Below, piece after piece: positions 23,153 to 31,771 of a stretch of DNA of 37,269 bases. This stretch comes from Shimia sp. (GTDB lineage Bacteria > Pseudomonadota > Alphaproteobacteria > Rhodobacterales > Rhodobacteraceae): contig NZ_JAKVCW010000026.1 in assembly GCF_022448905.1 (NCBI RefSeq), forward strand, positions 1-37,269. The letters run 5' to 3'. The number at the start of each line of letters is the position of its first letter. Position 1 is the stretch's first letter. Below the pieces are notes generated by a model. The model saw only the letters and a list, made by a program, of their open reading frames with translations, made no database searches and was not told the origin of the DNA. The translations under genes were made by a program, and so were the position numbers.

Positions 23153-24016
23153 ATGACCCCCGACGTAACAGCCTTTTTTGACGAAGCGACGAACACCATC
23201 TCTTTTGTTGTGAAAGACCCGGAGGGCACATCCTGCGCCATCATCGACAGCGTGCTGGACTTTGACTACAGCTCTGGCCGCACCGACACAAAATCCGCCG
23301 ATGAGATCATTGCCCACGTTCAGGAGAACAACCTGAAAGTGGAGTGGATCCTCGAGAGCCATGTACATGCCGACCACCTCTCCGCCGCGCCTTACCTGCA
23401 GGAAAAGATCGGCGGTAAAATCGGCATCGGCAAAAACATCACCATTGTGCAGGACACCTTCGGCAAGGTTTTCAACGAAGGCACGGAGTTCCAGCGAGAC
23501 GGCAGCCAGTTCGACAAGCTGTTTGAAGAAGGCGACAGCTTCATGATTGGCCAATTGCGCGGCGACGTGCTGCACACCCCCGGCCACACCCCCGCCTGCA
23601 TGACCTACGTCATCGGCGATGCGGCCTTTGTGGGTGACACACTGTTTATGCCAGATTTCGGCACCGCCCGCTGTGATTTCCCCGGCGGCTCTTCCGAGAC
23701 GCTCTATCAGTCGATCCAGAAAATCCTCGCCTTGCCGGACGAGACCCGCATTTTTGTTGGTCATGACTACAAAGCGCCGGGCCGAGATGAATACGCTTGG
23801 GAAACCACAGTAGGCGAGCAAAAGGCCAACAACGTGCATGTAGGCGACGGCGCTGACAAAGACAGCTTTGTCGAAATGCGCGACACGCGTGATGCCTCTT
23901 TGGCCATGCCGAAACTCATCATCCCGTCGCTCCAAGTGAACATGCGCGCCGGGCAAATGCCGGAACCCGATGAAGAAGGCGATGTCTTCCTCAAGGTTCC
24001 CGTAAATAAACTTTGA
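23153..24016 (+). CDS. MBL-fold persulfide-dioxygenase-like hydrolase (Blh/ETHE1 type)
   Basis: This 287-residue protein starts at 23153 after AGAGGAA. The metallo-beta-lactamase core is intact: ESHVHADHLSAAP gives H70, H72, D74, H75; TPGHTPACM gives H145; VGDTLFMPDFGTARCD gives D162; FVGHDYKAPG gives H204. The DFGTARCDFPGGS stretch is typical of the ETHE1/Blh group, which oxidises persulfides using one iron. In Blh proteins this domain is fused to a DUF442 domain; here DUF442 is a separate gene at the operon end. It begins a four-gene operon for sulfide detoxification or sulfur transfer. The redox function is inferred from family and neighbours. Confidence 0.87.
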   Translation: MTPDVTAFFDEATNTISFVVKDPEGTSCAIIDSVLDFDYSSGRTDTKSADEIIAHVQENNLKVEWILESHVHADHLSAAPYLQEKIGGKIGIGKNITIVQDTFGKVFNEGTEFQRDGSQFDKLFEEGDSFMIGQLRGDVLHTPGHTPACMTYVIGDAAFVGDTLFMPDFGTARCDFPGGSSETLYQSIQKILALPDETRIFVGHDYKAPGRDEYAWETTVGEQKANNVHVGDGADKDSFVEMRDTRDASLAMPKLIIPSLQVNMRAGQMPEPDEEGDVFLKVPVNKL

Positions 24017-24050
24017 TCCTTAAAGCGCTAACATCAAAGGAAAAATCATA

Positions 24051-24485
24051 CTGAACGCAATACCAACCGACTGGCTCTTCGGGCTGGGCGGCGGCCTCCT
24101 TATTGGCCTCGGCGGCGCCGTCTTTCTGCTCGGCAACGGCCGCGTCATGGGCGCCAGCGGCATCATCGGCGGTCTCGTTGATGGCTCCGGCAAAAGCAAT
24201 ATGGCCGAACGTCTGGCCTTCCTCGCCGGTGTTTTTCTGGTGCCGGTGCTGCTCTACCCGCTGTTCTCTGACGTGGACACACATGCCACCACCAACGTGG
24301 CGGTCCTGATCGCCGCAGGTCTATGTGTGGGCGTCGGCACTCGCCTCGCCAATGGCTGCACCTCCGGGCACGGCGTTTGTGGCATCTCCCGCTTGTCGTT
24401 GCGCGGGATTGTGGCCACCGTGTTCTACATCATGGCCGGTGGCCTCACAGTCGTACTCTTCCGCCACCTGTTGGGAGTGATCTGA
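24051..24485 (+). CDS. Half-size YeeE/YedE transporter, non-canonical start
   Basis: The protein has about 144 residues if it begins at CTG 24051. The frame is closed by TAA at 24021 and holds no ATG, GTG or TTG before the ATG at 24147. Starting there would remove the first membrane helix ([20 protein letters not shown]). The GGAAAA ribosome site is 8-12 bases ahead of the CTG. Family marks are [18 protein letters not shown] and [20 protein letters not shown], the latter with the cysteines proposed to carry thiosulfate or persulfide sulfur. Half-size YeeE proteins work as pairs (compare PmpA/PmpB); the partner follows with overlapping TGATG. An AUA (24048) or AUC start is also possible. Confidence 0.8.
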   Translation: MNAIPTDWLFGLGGGLLIGLGGAVFLLGNGRVMGASGIIGGLVDGSGKSNMAERLAFLAGVFLVPVLLYPLFSDVDTHATTNVAVLIAAGLCVGVGTRLANGCTSGHGVCGISRLSLRGIVATVFYIMAGGLTVVLFRHLLGVI

Positions 24486-24919
24486 TGAGCCGCAGTCTTC
24501 TCGCTCTGCTCGCAGGCGGCCTTTTTGGCGCAGGCCTGTTCATTTCCGGCATGACCGACACCACCAAGGTGCAGGGCTGGCTGGACGTCTTTGGCAACTG
24601 GGACCCGACGCTGGCCTTTGTCATGGGCGGCGCAATCATCCCAATGGCCATTGCTTGGCTGCTCACAAATGGCCGCAAGCCGATTGTCGGCGGGGAGTTC
24701 CCGAAGCCGCCTGAACCAAAGCTTGGGCGCAATCTTGTGCTCGGCTCCGTTCTGTTTGGCGTTGGCTGGGGTCTCGCGGGTCTGTGCCCTGGCCCCGCCG
24801 TGGCCTCGCTCAGCTATGGCGGCTGGCCGCATTGGGTGTTCTTCGCCGCCATGATTGCTGGCATGGCGTTGGCCCCTCTGGCGCGCGCGCAACTGGACAG
24901 CGCCGTCCCTGCCGAGTAA
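24485..24919 (+). CDS. DUF6691 (YeeE/YedE second half) membrane protein
   Basis: This 144-residue protein starts at 24485, overlapping the previous stop (TGATG). Four membrane helices are visible: LLALLAGGLFGAGLFISGM, LAFVMGGAIIPMAIAWLL, LVLGSVLFGVGWGLAGLC and WVFFAAMIAGMALAPLA. LAGLCPGPAVASL holds the conserved cysteine of the group. With the preceding protein it should form a sulfur-species importer or exporter in the inner membrane. Both are placed between the oxidase-like and the DUF442 genes, as in BigR-type operons. Confidence 0.85.
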   Translation: MSRSLLALLAGGLFGAGLFISGMTDTTKVQGWLDVFGNWDPTLAFVMGGAIIPMAIAWLLTNGRKPIVGGEFPKPPEPKLGRNLVLGSVLFGVGWGLAGLCPGPAVASLSYGGWPHWVFFAAMIAGMALAPLARAQLDSAVPAE

Positions 24920-24928
24920 GCAATCGCC

Positions 24929-25357
24929 ATGGATATTCGTCAGATCACCGACCGCTTCTTTGCCGCGCCTCAGATTGACGCCGCAGATTTTGCCGCCCTT
25001 GCCGACGCTGGCTTTGGGCTTGTCATCAACAACCGTCCTGACAATGAGGTCGGCCCGGATCAGCACTCCGAGACCATGCGCGCCGCCGCCGAAGCGGCTG
25101 GCCTGCAGTATGTGGTCAACCCGCTGACCATGGACACGATGACCCCGGACCGTCAGGCGCTGCAACGCGACAGCGCCGCTGGCTGTGACGGCAAGGTGCT
25201 GGCCTACTGCCGCTCTGGCACCCGCTCCACCATCTGCTGGGCGCTGTCTCAGGCCATGGAGATGGAGGTGGCCGACATCGTGAACGCCGCCGCCAATGGC
25301 GGCTATGATGTCTCCAGCCTGGTGCCACATCTGGAAGCGATCAAATCGCAAGGCTAA
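24929..25357 (+). CDS. TIGR01244/DUF442 sulfur transferase-phosphatase-like protein
   Basis: This 142-residue protein (MDIRQITDRFFAAPQIDAAD) resembles the N-terminal domain of Blh. Signature features are GFGLVINNRPDNEV and LAYCRSGTRSTICWA, in which C94-x5-R100 forms a PTP/rhodanese-type loop. In Blh this domain moves sulfane sulfur from thiosulfate to glutathione, feeding the MBL dioxygenase. Here it is the last gene of the operon, directly followed by a strong terminator. The older phosphatase naming is based on the CX5R loop, but the context favours sulfur transfer. Confidence 0.85.
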   Translation: MDIRQITDRFFAAPQIDAADFAALADAGFGLVINNRPDNEVGPDQHSETMRAAAEAAGLQYVVNPLTMDTMTPDRQALQRDSAAGCDGKVLAYCRSGTRSTICWALSQAMEMEVADIVNAAANGGYDVSSLVPHLEAIKSQG

Positions 25358-25375
25358 ACATCTGACCTGACAAAC

Positions 25376-25407
25376 AAAAAGCCCCGCTCTTCCGGCGGGG
25401 CTTTTTT
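25376..25407. terminator. Bidirectional terminator between convergent operons
   Basis: GCCCCGC (25381-25387) pairs with GCGGGGC (25395-25401) around a short loop. An A run precedes it and TTTTTT follows it, so it can stop both the persulfide operon and the convergent FliM-like gene. Confidence 0.93.
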
Positions 25408-25437
25408 GCGTTTGCTCGTCAAGACTGCTCGAAAGTC

Positions 25438-26748
25438 TTACGTGCCTGTCAAATCCAGATCGGCCAGCGCCGCCGGATCGCCTATATCATCATTGCCCAA
25501 CTGGATCAGATCATCGAGATCATCCAACCCGGCGAAATCTTCCATGCCATTGTCCGCGTCCAGGCCAACGCCCATCTCGCCCATTGGCTCAAGGTCCGGC
25601 AGTCCACCGCCTCCCAGATCCGGCAAATCGCCGCCAAGATCAGGAAGGTCACCCCCCATATCTGGCAAGCCGCCACCATCCAGTGCAGGCATTTCCGCCA
25701 TGCCCGGCAAATCGCCACCAATATCATCCATGCCGCCCATCTCTGGCATGTCCATCCCCGGCATGTCCATGGCAGGCATATCCATCGCCGGCATCTCGGG
25801 CGCGCCCATATCCGGCATACCCATATCCGGCATATCCGGCACCGCCAGCTCTGTAGACGGGGCCGCAGCAGGCGCCGCGCCCACCAGTCCCGGCACACAG
25901 ACCGCGCGCATGCCATTGAGCTGCCCAATGCGCACCTCGGCAATCTCTTCGCCGGTCAACGCTTCCAGCGTGGCGTTTTGCATCGCTTCTTCCGACAACG
26001 GCAGCGTATCCCCCGCTTGCAACGCCTGAATCTGCGCAATCGGCAAGCTGATCTTGCCCACCACCGCGTTCAGCACGGTGCTGGCTTCTTTCACGCCGTT
26101 CTGGAATTTCTCGGCGTCGGTTTCCGCATCGTCTTCTGGCTCATTGACCAGCACCTGCACATCCGGGAACAGCAACGCCATGGTGCCGGTTTTCTTTCCC
26201 CGCTCGAGTTTCACGTCGAGTACAAACATTTGATAATCCTGCGCGGTCATCGCCAACGACAGCGTCCGCGTGTCCTGCATCATTGCGCCAAATTTATAGT
26301 GCTGCAGCCAGTATGGCGCCTCGCCCTCTTCCGCCAACATGCGCACATAGCGCATCAGTGCATCTTCCAGAAACGGCGTGATCAGTGCGGCATCCACCTT
26401 GGTGGGCACCCGATCTGTCACAGGCTTGGGAACAACCTGACCAAGGGTTTGGAACTCCACCAGCCCCGCCATCACTTGCATATCCATCGCCAGGGCACCG
26501 GGCTCACCATTCTGCCCTTCAAGCAAGATCAACAGAGATTCATTGTCCAGCGTCACCTCAACGGCGCGGTGCGGCAGCTTTACATGGCGCACATCAGTCA
26601 CATCCAGCGCCAGATCCATACCCTTTTCCGCCGCCAAAGCGAGGCCAAGGCGCAGGGCCTTGTTGGGGGTCATAGCGCGCGCCTGGTGCTCGGTCCGCCC
26701 ATCCGCTGCTTTACGACGTAGAATTGAAGTGGCTTGAGTTTCACTCAT
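25438..26748 (-). CDS. FliM/FliN-family flagellar motor switch protein with acidic repeat tail
   Basis: This is a 436-residue protein. Residues 1-220 resemble the FliM middle part (LRLGLALAAEKGMDLALDVT, FLEDALMRYVRMLAEEGE). Residues 222-285 are a SpoA domain (VLNAVVGKISLPIAQIQALQ, then EEIAEVRIGQLNGMRAV), the torque-ring element shared by FliM, FliN and secretion C-ring proteins. From about 303 to 392 the chain is a low-complexity run of MPD/MPAMD/GGDLPDLGG units, then an acidic end (EDFAGLDDLDDLIQL). No other flagellar gene is nearby, so this is an orphan paralogue. Function in the C-ring or in another SpoA complex is open. It stands between two terminator-like ends. Confidence 0.75.
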   Translation of the reverse strand: MSETQATSILRRKAADGRTEHQARAMTPNKALRLGLALAAEKGMDLALDVTDVRHVKLPHRAVEVTLDNESLLILLEGQNGEPGALAMDMQVMAGLVEFQTLGQVVPKPVTDRVPTKVDAALITPFLEDALMRYVRMLAEEGEAPYWLQHYKFGAMMQDTRTLSLAMTAQDYQMFVLDVKLERGKKTGTMALLFPDVQVLVNEPEDDAETDAEKFQNGVKEASTVLNAVVGKISLPIAQIQALQAGDTLPLSEEAMQNATLEALTGEEIAEVRIGQLNGMRAVCVPGLVGAAPAAAPSTELAVPDMPDMGMPDMGAPEMPAMDMPAMDMPGMDMPEMGGMDDIGGDLPGMAEMPALDGGGLPDMGGDLPDLGGDLPDLGGGGLPDLEPMGEMGVGLDADNGMEDFAGLDDLDDLIQLGNDDIGDPAALADLDLTGT

Positions 26749-26848
26749 ATCCGGATCTGCCCTGTTTGTGGCTCCTTACAGGACAGATGTGCCGCAATAA
26801 GGTTAATAGAGCCTCTACGAGACCTTCAAAATCCGTGTGAAATTGTGC

Positions 26849-29539
26849 CTATTGCGCCGCCAGCGCGACCTCTTCGGGCAAGGTCACCCGAAACGCCGCG
26901 CCGCCCTGTCCCGGCAGGTATTCCACCGCGCCGCCCAAGCGAGTCATGATCTCGCGACAAATCGCCAACCCAAGCCCCGCGCCTTTGACCTTCTGCTCGC
27001 CCGTGCGGGAGAACTTCTCAAAGATCACCGCCTGTTCGGTTTTGGGAATGCCACTGCCGTTGTCGATGAAATCCACCACCAAAGCGCCATTGCTGCGCCC
27101 AACTTCAATGCGCAGTTTCGGCGCATTGGCATCGCAATATTTCTGCGCGTTTCCAATGAGGTTGATGAATACCTGGCTCAGGCGGTCCAGATCAGTGTTC
27201 AGGGTGATCTCCTCATAGGCAGCATTGCGCACCACCTGCATCTTATCGGCACCAGCGCCGGTCAAGGCACTGGCCACAGCGTGATCCAGAATACCTTTAA
27301 GCGACCCGCTTTGCATGTTAAGGTTCACCCGCCCGCTTTCCAGCACGCTCAGATCCAACAGATCATCCAAAAGCCGCGTCAGGCGTAGCGCTTCGTCATG
27401 GATGATCGAGCTGTATTTGATCTTTTCATCCTCACTGAGCCGATCACTGTCCCGCAGAATCTCCGAAAACGCCCGGATCGAGGTCATCGGCGTGCGCAGC
27501 TCATGGCTCACCTGGCTGAGGAAGCTGTCTTTCTGCTCTGAAATCAGTGTCAGCTTTTCATTGGCCTGCCGCAATTGCCGCGCGGTGCGGGCCTGCTCTT
27601 CGGATTTGGCTTCCAGCTTGCTGGAATATTCCATCATCTGCGCGGTTTCATCGGCCACCGCCATCAGGTCTTCCACCGACACCGACGCGCCCCCGACAAT
27701 CTGCCCAATCATCGCATGCGCCGTTGCCGCGCCCACCGACCCGGCCAATTCCCGCTCCAAACGTTGCAAAAAGTCCGGCGACGGTTCCGGCAAAAGACCA
27801 CTCATGCCCTGTCGTTTCGCCTCCCGCTCAAACAGGTTCTGCGCCTCCCGCGCACCGATGATGCGCTGCGCCATGACCATCAGGTCTTCAGTCTGCGCCA
27901 GGCTGCCCGCCCAGCTTTGCGGTGTGGAGCTGTGCTCAAATACATTCACAAACTGCGCCCCCTGCAACCGTTCCAACGGCGACGGGAATCCCACCAGAGA
28001 AGCGACAAAGAAACTCATTGTGTTCAACAAGATAGACCAGAACACTGCATGTACCAGCGGATCCATCCCAGTGATGCCAAAGAACGCCTGCGGCCGCAGC
28101 CAGCTCAACCCCATCGGGCCTTCGGTCAGCATCGCTTCCGACACCAGCGTGCCCGCGCCAAAGCTCGGCAGCAAAAGCGTGTAGGCCCAGATTAAAAAGC
28201 CCACGGTCAGGCCAACAAAAGCCCCCGTGCGCGTCGCCCCACGCCAGAAAATCCCGCCGATCAACACCGGCAGAAACTGCGCCACCCCGGCAAAGGAAAT
28301 CAAACCGATCGAAGCCAGCGCCGTGCCGCCACCCGACAAGCGGAAATACAAATATCCAAGGAACACCACAGCCCCGATGGAAATCCGCCGCGACAGCAGC
28401 ACCACGTGGCGCACGTCACCAGACACGGACGCACCGACGCTCTGCGTGCTGAGCCAGATCGGCATCACAATATGGTTGGACACCATGGTCGACAGCGCCA
28501 GCGCCGCCACAATCACCATGGAGGTCGCGCTGGAAAATCCGCCAATAAAACTCAACATCGCCAGAGCGTCATTGCCTGTGGCCAAAGGCACGGTCAGCAC
28601 AAAAAAGTCCGGGTTGCTGCCCGCTGGCATGAGGTCCAACCCCACCACCGCAATCGGCACCACAAACAGGCTCATGATCATCAGGTAAGCAGGAAAGGCC
28701 CAGCTTGCGGTGCGCAGGTGATCCTCATCTTCATTCTCAACCACCATGACCTGGAACATCCGTGGCAGACATAGGAACGCCGCCCCGGAGAGGAAAATCA
28801 ACGTCGCCCAGCGGTCCCCGCGCATCTGCCACTGGCCAATCTCGCTGGCATCGATCCGCGCCAGGGTTTCGCTTACCCCTCCGCCCAGGCCCCAGACCAC
28901 AAAGATGCCCACCGCCAACAGCGCAAACAGCTTCACAATCGCTTCCACCGCAACCGCCATCACCACCCCGTGGTGCCGCTCGTTGACGTCCAAATTGCGC
29001 GTGCCAAACACAATGGTAAACAGCGCAAGCCCCGCCGCCACCAAAAGCGCGTTACTGCCTTGCGTTGCTTCCGTTAACTCCGCGCCGTAAGCACTTGAAA
29101 AAACGTCAAAGCTTACAGTTACAGATTGTAACTGAAGCGCGATATACGGCGTCGTGCCAATCACCGCCAAGACGGTTACGCCAACCGCCAAAAGGTTGGA
29201 TTTCCCGTAGCGCGACGAGATCAAATCGGCAATCGAGGTGATGCGCTGGCTGCGCCCAATCCGCACCAGCTTGCGCAACAGCCACCACCAACCAATCATC
29301 ACCAGCGACGGGCCAATATAGATCGTCAGATACTCAAGGCCGGACCGCGCCGCATAGCCGACCGCGCCGTAAAACGTCCAGGCCGTGCAATAGATCGACA
29401 GCGACAAGGTGTAGATCAAAGGGCTGCGCAGCCATCCGCCTTTGCCTTCCAGCGCCGCGCGCTCTGCTGCAAAGGCGATCAGGAACAGAAACACGACGTA
29501 GATCAGACAGACGCCAACCAGAATATTGAGCGTGCCCAT
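26849..29539 (-). CDS. Histidine kinase with sodium/solute-symporter sensor (CrbS/CbrA-like)
   Basis: This 896-residue protein starts at 29539 (MGTLNILVGVCLIYVVFLFL). Residues 1-500 are a sodium/solute-symporter domain with about thirteen helices (AWTFYGAVGYAARSGLEYLT, SSATSMVIVAALALSTMVSN). A cytosolic linker and coiled coil (about 570-665) precede the kinase core. That core has H679 in SQVSHELRTP, N797 in LIGNAQKY, DNGSGIP, FEKFSR and GAGLGLAI. All catalytic boxes are intact. Known relatives: CbrA controls carbon use and CrbS the acetate switch via acs. Its start overlaps the small membrane gene, and acs lies at the end of the same region, so acetate or a related acid is a plausible signal. 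Confidence 0.9.
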   Translation of the reverse strand: MGTLNILVGVCLIYVVFLFLIAFAAERAALEGKGGWLRSPLIYTLSLSIYCTAWTFYGAVGYAARSGLEYLTIYIGPSLVMIGWWWLLRKLVRIGRSQRITSIADLISSRYGKSNLLAVGVTVLAVIGTTPYIALQLQSVTVSFDVFSSAYGAELTEATQGSNALLVAAGLALFTIVFGTRNLDVNERHHGVVMAVAVEAIVKLFALLAVGIFVVWGLGGGVSETLARIDASEIGQWQMRGDRWATLIFLSGAAFLCLPRMFQVMVVENEDEDHLRTASWAFPAYLMIMSLFVVPIAVVGLDLMPAGSNPDFFVLTVPLATGNDALAMLSFIGGFSSATSMVIVAALALSTMVSNHIVMPIWLSTQSVGASVSGDVRHVVLLSRRISIGAVVFLGYLYFRLSGGGTALASIGLISFAGVAQFLPVLIGGIFWRGATRTGAFVGLTVGFLIWAYTLLLPSFGAGTLVSEAMLTEGPMGLSWLRPQAFFGITGMDPLVHAVFWSILLNTMSFFVASLVGFPSPLERLQGAQFVNVFEHSSTPQSWAGSLAQTEDLMVMAQRIIGAREAQNLFEREAKRQGMSGLLPEPSPDFLQRLERELAGSVGAATAHAMIGQIVGGASVSVEDLMAVADETAQMMEYSSKLEAKSEEQARTARQLRQANEKLTLISEQKDSFLSQVSHELRTPMTSIRAFSEILRDSDRLSEDEKIKYSSIIHDEALRLTRLLDDLLDLSVLESGRVNLNMQSGSLKGILDHAVASALTGAGADKMQVVRNAAYEEITLNTDLDRLSQVFINLIGNAQKYCDANAPKLRIEVGRSNGALVVDFIDNGSGIPKTEQAVIFEKFSRTGEQKVKGAGLGLAICREIMTRLGGAVEYLPGQGGAAFRVTLPEEVALAAQ

Positions 29540-29808
29540 CAGCGTTCTCGCTCCGTCTCCTCCGCATCGCTGCGCTTGAGGCTGCGGGACAACCATGCAC
29601 CGCCAACCACCATGAGCAACCAGACCAGAAAGATGTAAATGATAGCGTCAGACGTCATCACCGTGCCGCTGTCCTCAGATTGGCGCCACAATAATGGCAC
29701 CGCCCAGAGCACCGCACCCATCACAGGCAACATGCGGATTGTGTCAATCAACCGGCGGCGGCGGTAACTCTGCCGCTCCAGAAAAGGAATATTGTGTTTG
29801 GGGCTCAC
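29539..29808 (-). CDS. Small membrane protein of the sensor operon (89 residues)
   Basis: The product is helical, with two membrane segments (MLPVMGAVLWAVPLLW and IIYIFLVWLLMVVGGAWLS) after a basic N-terminus (RQSYRRRRLIDTIR). Its ends overlap the receiver gene and the kinase gene by ATGA at each side. The arrangement suggests an accessory of the symporter-kinase, perhaps in assembly or signal tuning. No family is recognised. Confidence 0.8.
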   Translation of the reverse strand: MSPKHNIPFLERQSYRRRRLIDTIRMLPVMGAVLWAVPLLWRQSEDSGTVMTSDAIIYIFLVWLLMVVGGAWLSRSLKRSDAEETERER

Positions 29809-30173
29809 CCCGTCACCAACTCGCGCACCGCGTCCAGCACCTCGGCGTTGGAAAACGGCTTGGTCATAAAGCGGCTTGCGCCGGCGCGCTCCGCCATCTC
29901 GCGGTCTTTGACCTGTCCCTTGGCAGTCAACATCAGCACGGGAAGGCCCTGTGTGGCATCTTCGCTGCGCAGCTCGCGCAGGATGTCATACCCGGTTTTG
30001 CCCGGCAGCATCACGTCCAGAATGACCAAATCGGGCATCGCATTCTGCACCACCCCAACCGCGTCATGCCCATTGGAATGGGTCGCGACGGACCAGCCGT
30101 CACGAGACAGGATGAAGCTGATCGCTTCGATGATGTTGGGCTCATCTTCGATGACTAGCACGTTTTTGCCCAT
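29805..30173 (-). CDS. Single-domain response regulator
   Basis: This 122-residue receiver domain has no output domain. It shows IEDEPN (D10/E11 acid pocket), phospho-acceptor D53 in LVILDVMLPGKTG, T83 in LMLTAKG and K105 in FMTKPFS. It starts after GGGAGG and overlaps the small membrane gene by four bases. As the first gene of the operon with its cognate-looking kinase, it probably receives the phosphate and passes it on through protein contacts. CrbR, in contrast, is a LuxR-type DNA-binding regulator, so this system differs. Confidence 0.9.
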   Translation of the reverse strand: MGKNVLVIEDEPNIIEAISFILSRDGWSVATHSNGHDAVGVVQNAMPDLVILDVMLPGKTGYDILRELRSEDATQGLPVLMLTAKGQVKDREMAERAGASRFMTKPFSNAEVLDAVRELVTG

Positions 30174-30254
30174 GCAGCCTCCCCTCCCAAAAAGTCCACA
30201 AGCGGTGCGCCATTCTTAGCGGTCGTCCACAAAAAGAAAAGAGATTTTCCCACG

Positions 30255-31556
30255 TTACCCCACATCCGCCAGCAAAGACGGCTCCCGCCGGCCTTCACAG
30301 TCCTCCAGCGGACAGACACGACAGGACGACCCCACCTCTGCCTCGGTATCGCCAGCTTCTTCAAGCGGCACAATCAACATATAACTGTGATACAGAGGCG
30401 CCACGTTGAGCTGAATGGTGCCAATCGGCTCACTCACCGCATAGCAATCAAACCGCTTGGCTTCGCGCCCGGTCATGGTGACCGTCTGTCGCAAGGCTTG
30501 CATCGGACGTGACAAGGCCTGAAACAGCGGCCACTTCGGGCACGCGCCAGAAAAGCGTGGAATGGCAAAGCCTTCCACCGGCTTTCGCAACATCAAAGTG
30601 CCGGAGGCATCACACATGACCAGCCCAAGCGGCATCGGCAGCATATCATCAGACACCGCCGCCAAGCGGCGCAACACGGTGCTAAGCGGCACGCCGTAGT
30701 CCGAAGCAATCCGCGCCGGTTCCACAACGCCGTCGCTGACCTGGCGCTCCAGCATGTCCAAAGACAACAACCGCGCGTCCGCCCGCAGTTGCCGCACCAC
30801 CGTCATAGCCATGTCCCGCGCCGCATCCGAGGTCAGTTGCGCCTGATTGCCAATAAACGCGGAGAGCTCATCCGGTGTGGCGTTGACCAGGCTGTCAAAG
30901 CGGAACTTATGCACTTCAAGCATCGCCTCCACCTCCTCCAAGGGCAACGTCATGCCCGCCGAGGCATCGCCCGCATCATCCAGATAGGCCACCAGCTGCT
31001 CTGCCCCTTCCGCAAGTCGCTGACTGTCCTCATTCAGGTTGCGGTGAAAACGATTGCGCCACTCCGGTTCAATCTCCTTGGTGTCCGCCAAAATCCCCGC
31101 CGTCGAGCGGATCGCGGTCACCATGGTCAACATTTCATGCACTGAGGTCGCCAAATGCGGGTCATGTGTGAGCCGGTCGGTCAATGTCGCTGCCGTGTGC
31201 TCCAAACTTCTCAGCCGCTTGTGCTGATCCGCAATCAACCCGGCCCAGCCCGGAAACCGCCCGGCAAACTCGTCGCCACGCTCAAGCTCCGGCGCCACAG
31301 CATCCGTGACCGCCGCCGCCTCACGCAACGCCGACAAAAGCGCCGCCTCTGCACCTTCACTTAACAATGAAGGCTCTACGTTGAGGGCCTGAGCGATGTC
31401 GTTTAAGAGCTTCCCGCCGATTCTGCGGCGGTTGTGCTCGATCAAGTTGAGGTAACTGCCGGAGATTCCGACCTGCTTTGCAAGTTCGGCCTGGCGTAAG
31501 CCCGCCATCACGCGGCGCTCTCTGATGCGACTGCCTGCTAGGGTTTGCTGGACCAT
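30255..31556 (-). CDS. ScfR-family XRE transcription regulator (short-chain acyl-CoA)
   Basis: This 433-residue protein starts at 31556 (MVQQTLAGSRIRERRVMAGL), with GAGGGG upstream. Residues 8-62 are an XRE helix-turn-helix (RQAELAKQVGISGSYLNLIE). The long helical middle and the C-terminal part (FAIPRFSGACPKWPLFQALS, SSCRVCPLEDCEGRREP with its cysteine cluster) match the ScfR group (RamB, PccR and relatives), which sense short-chain acyl-CoA. PccR of Rhodobacter sphaeroides is a studied member and binds TTTGCAAA repeats. It is divergent from a HAAT transporter operon that precedes acs, so acetate or propionate metabolism is the likely target. It stands upstream of the kinase operon on the same strand. 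Confidence 0.88.
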   Translation of the reverse strand: MVQQTLAGSRIRERRVMAGLRQAELAKQVGISGSYLNLIEHNRRRIGGKLLNDIAQALNVEPSLLSEGAEAALLSALREAAAVTDAVAPELERGDEFAGRFPGWAGLIADQHKRLRSLEHTAATLTDRLTHDPHLATSVHEMLTMVTAIRSTAGILADTKEIEPEWRNRFHRNLNEDSQRLAEGAEQLVAYLDDAGDASAGMTLPLEEVEAMLEVHKFRFDSLVNATPDELSAFIGNQAQLTSDAARDMAMTVVRQLRADARLLSLDMLERQVSDGVVEPARIASDYGVPLSTVLRRLAAVSDDMLPMPLGLVMCDASGTLMLRKPVEGFAIPRFSGACPKWPLFQALSRPMQALRQTVTMTGREAKRFDCYAVSEPIGTIQLNVAPLYHSYMLIVPLEEAGDTEAEVGSSCRVCPLEDCEGRREPSLLADVG

Positions 31557-31591
31557 TGGCTTTCCCCTCAGTTTCAAACACTTTCTGCACT

Positions 31592-31616
31592 GCAAAATAA
31601 TAAATTTACATTTTGC
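31592..31616. promoter_or_regulatory. Candidate ScfR operator, inverted repeat
   Basis: GCAAAAT (31592-31598) and ATTTTGC (31610-31616) form a dyad with an 11-base gap, 36 bases before the scfR-like start. Another TTTTGCAC lies at 31702-31709 near the transporter promoter. These resemble the TTTGCAAA half-sites of RamB/PccR regulators and suggest autoregulation plus control of the transporter. Confidence 0.5.
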
Positions 31617-31669
31617 TGCAGAGCAATGCGAATTACTTTACAAAAAAATTGTGTCTTTGAAAGCAGTTG

Positions 31670-31699
31670 TTGCGAAATTTTCGGAGCGCCGCCGATAAT
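31670..31699 (+). promoter_or_regulatory. Possible promoter of the HAAT transporter operon
   Basis: TTGCGA (31670-31675) and GATAAT (31694-31699) are separated by 18 bases, upstream of the binding-protein gene. The -10 is good and the -35 only fair. Confidence 0.4.
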
Positions 31700-31771
31700 A
31701 GTTTTGCACGAATAGTGCCTGTGGTGCGGGAAGAGGAGCCCAATCCACAAATGACACAACGGGAGGATTAT

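Noticed and set aside
22946..23956. Long minus-strand open frame opposite the persulfide-dioxygenase-like gene
   Set aside because: It is antisense to a well-supported MBL gene and only by chance continues into the real DksA/TraR-type gene, which has its own start at 22945.
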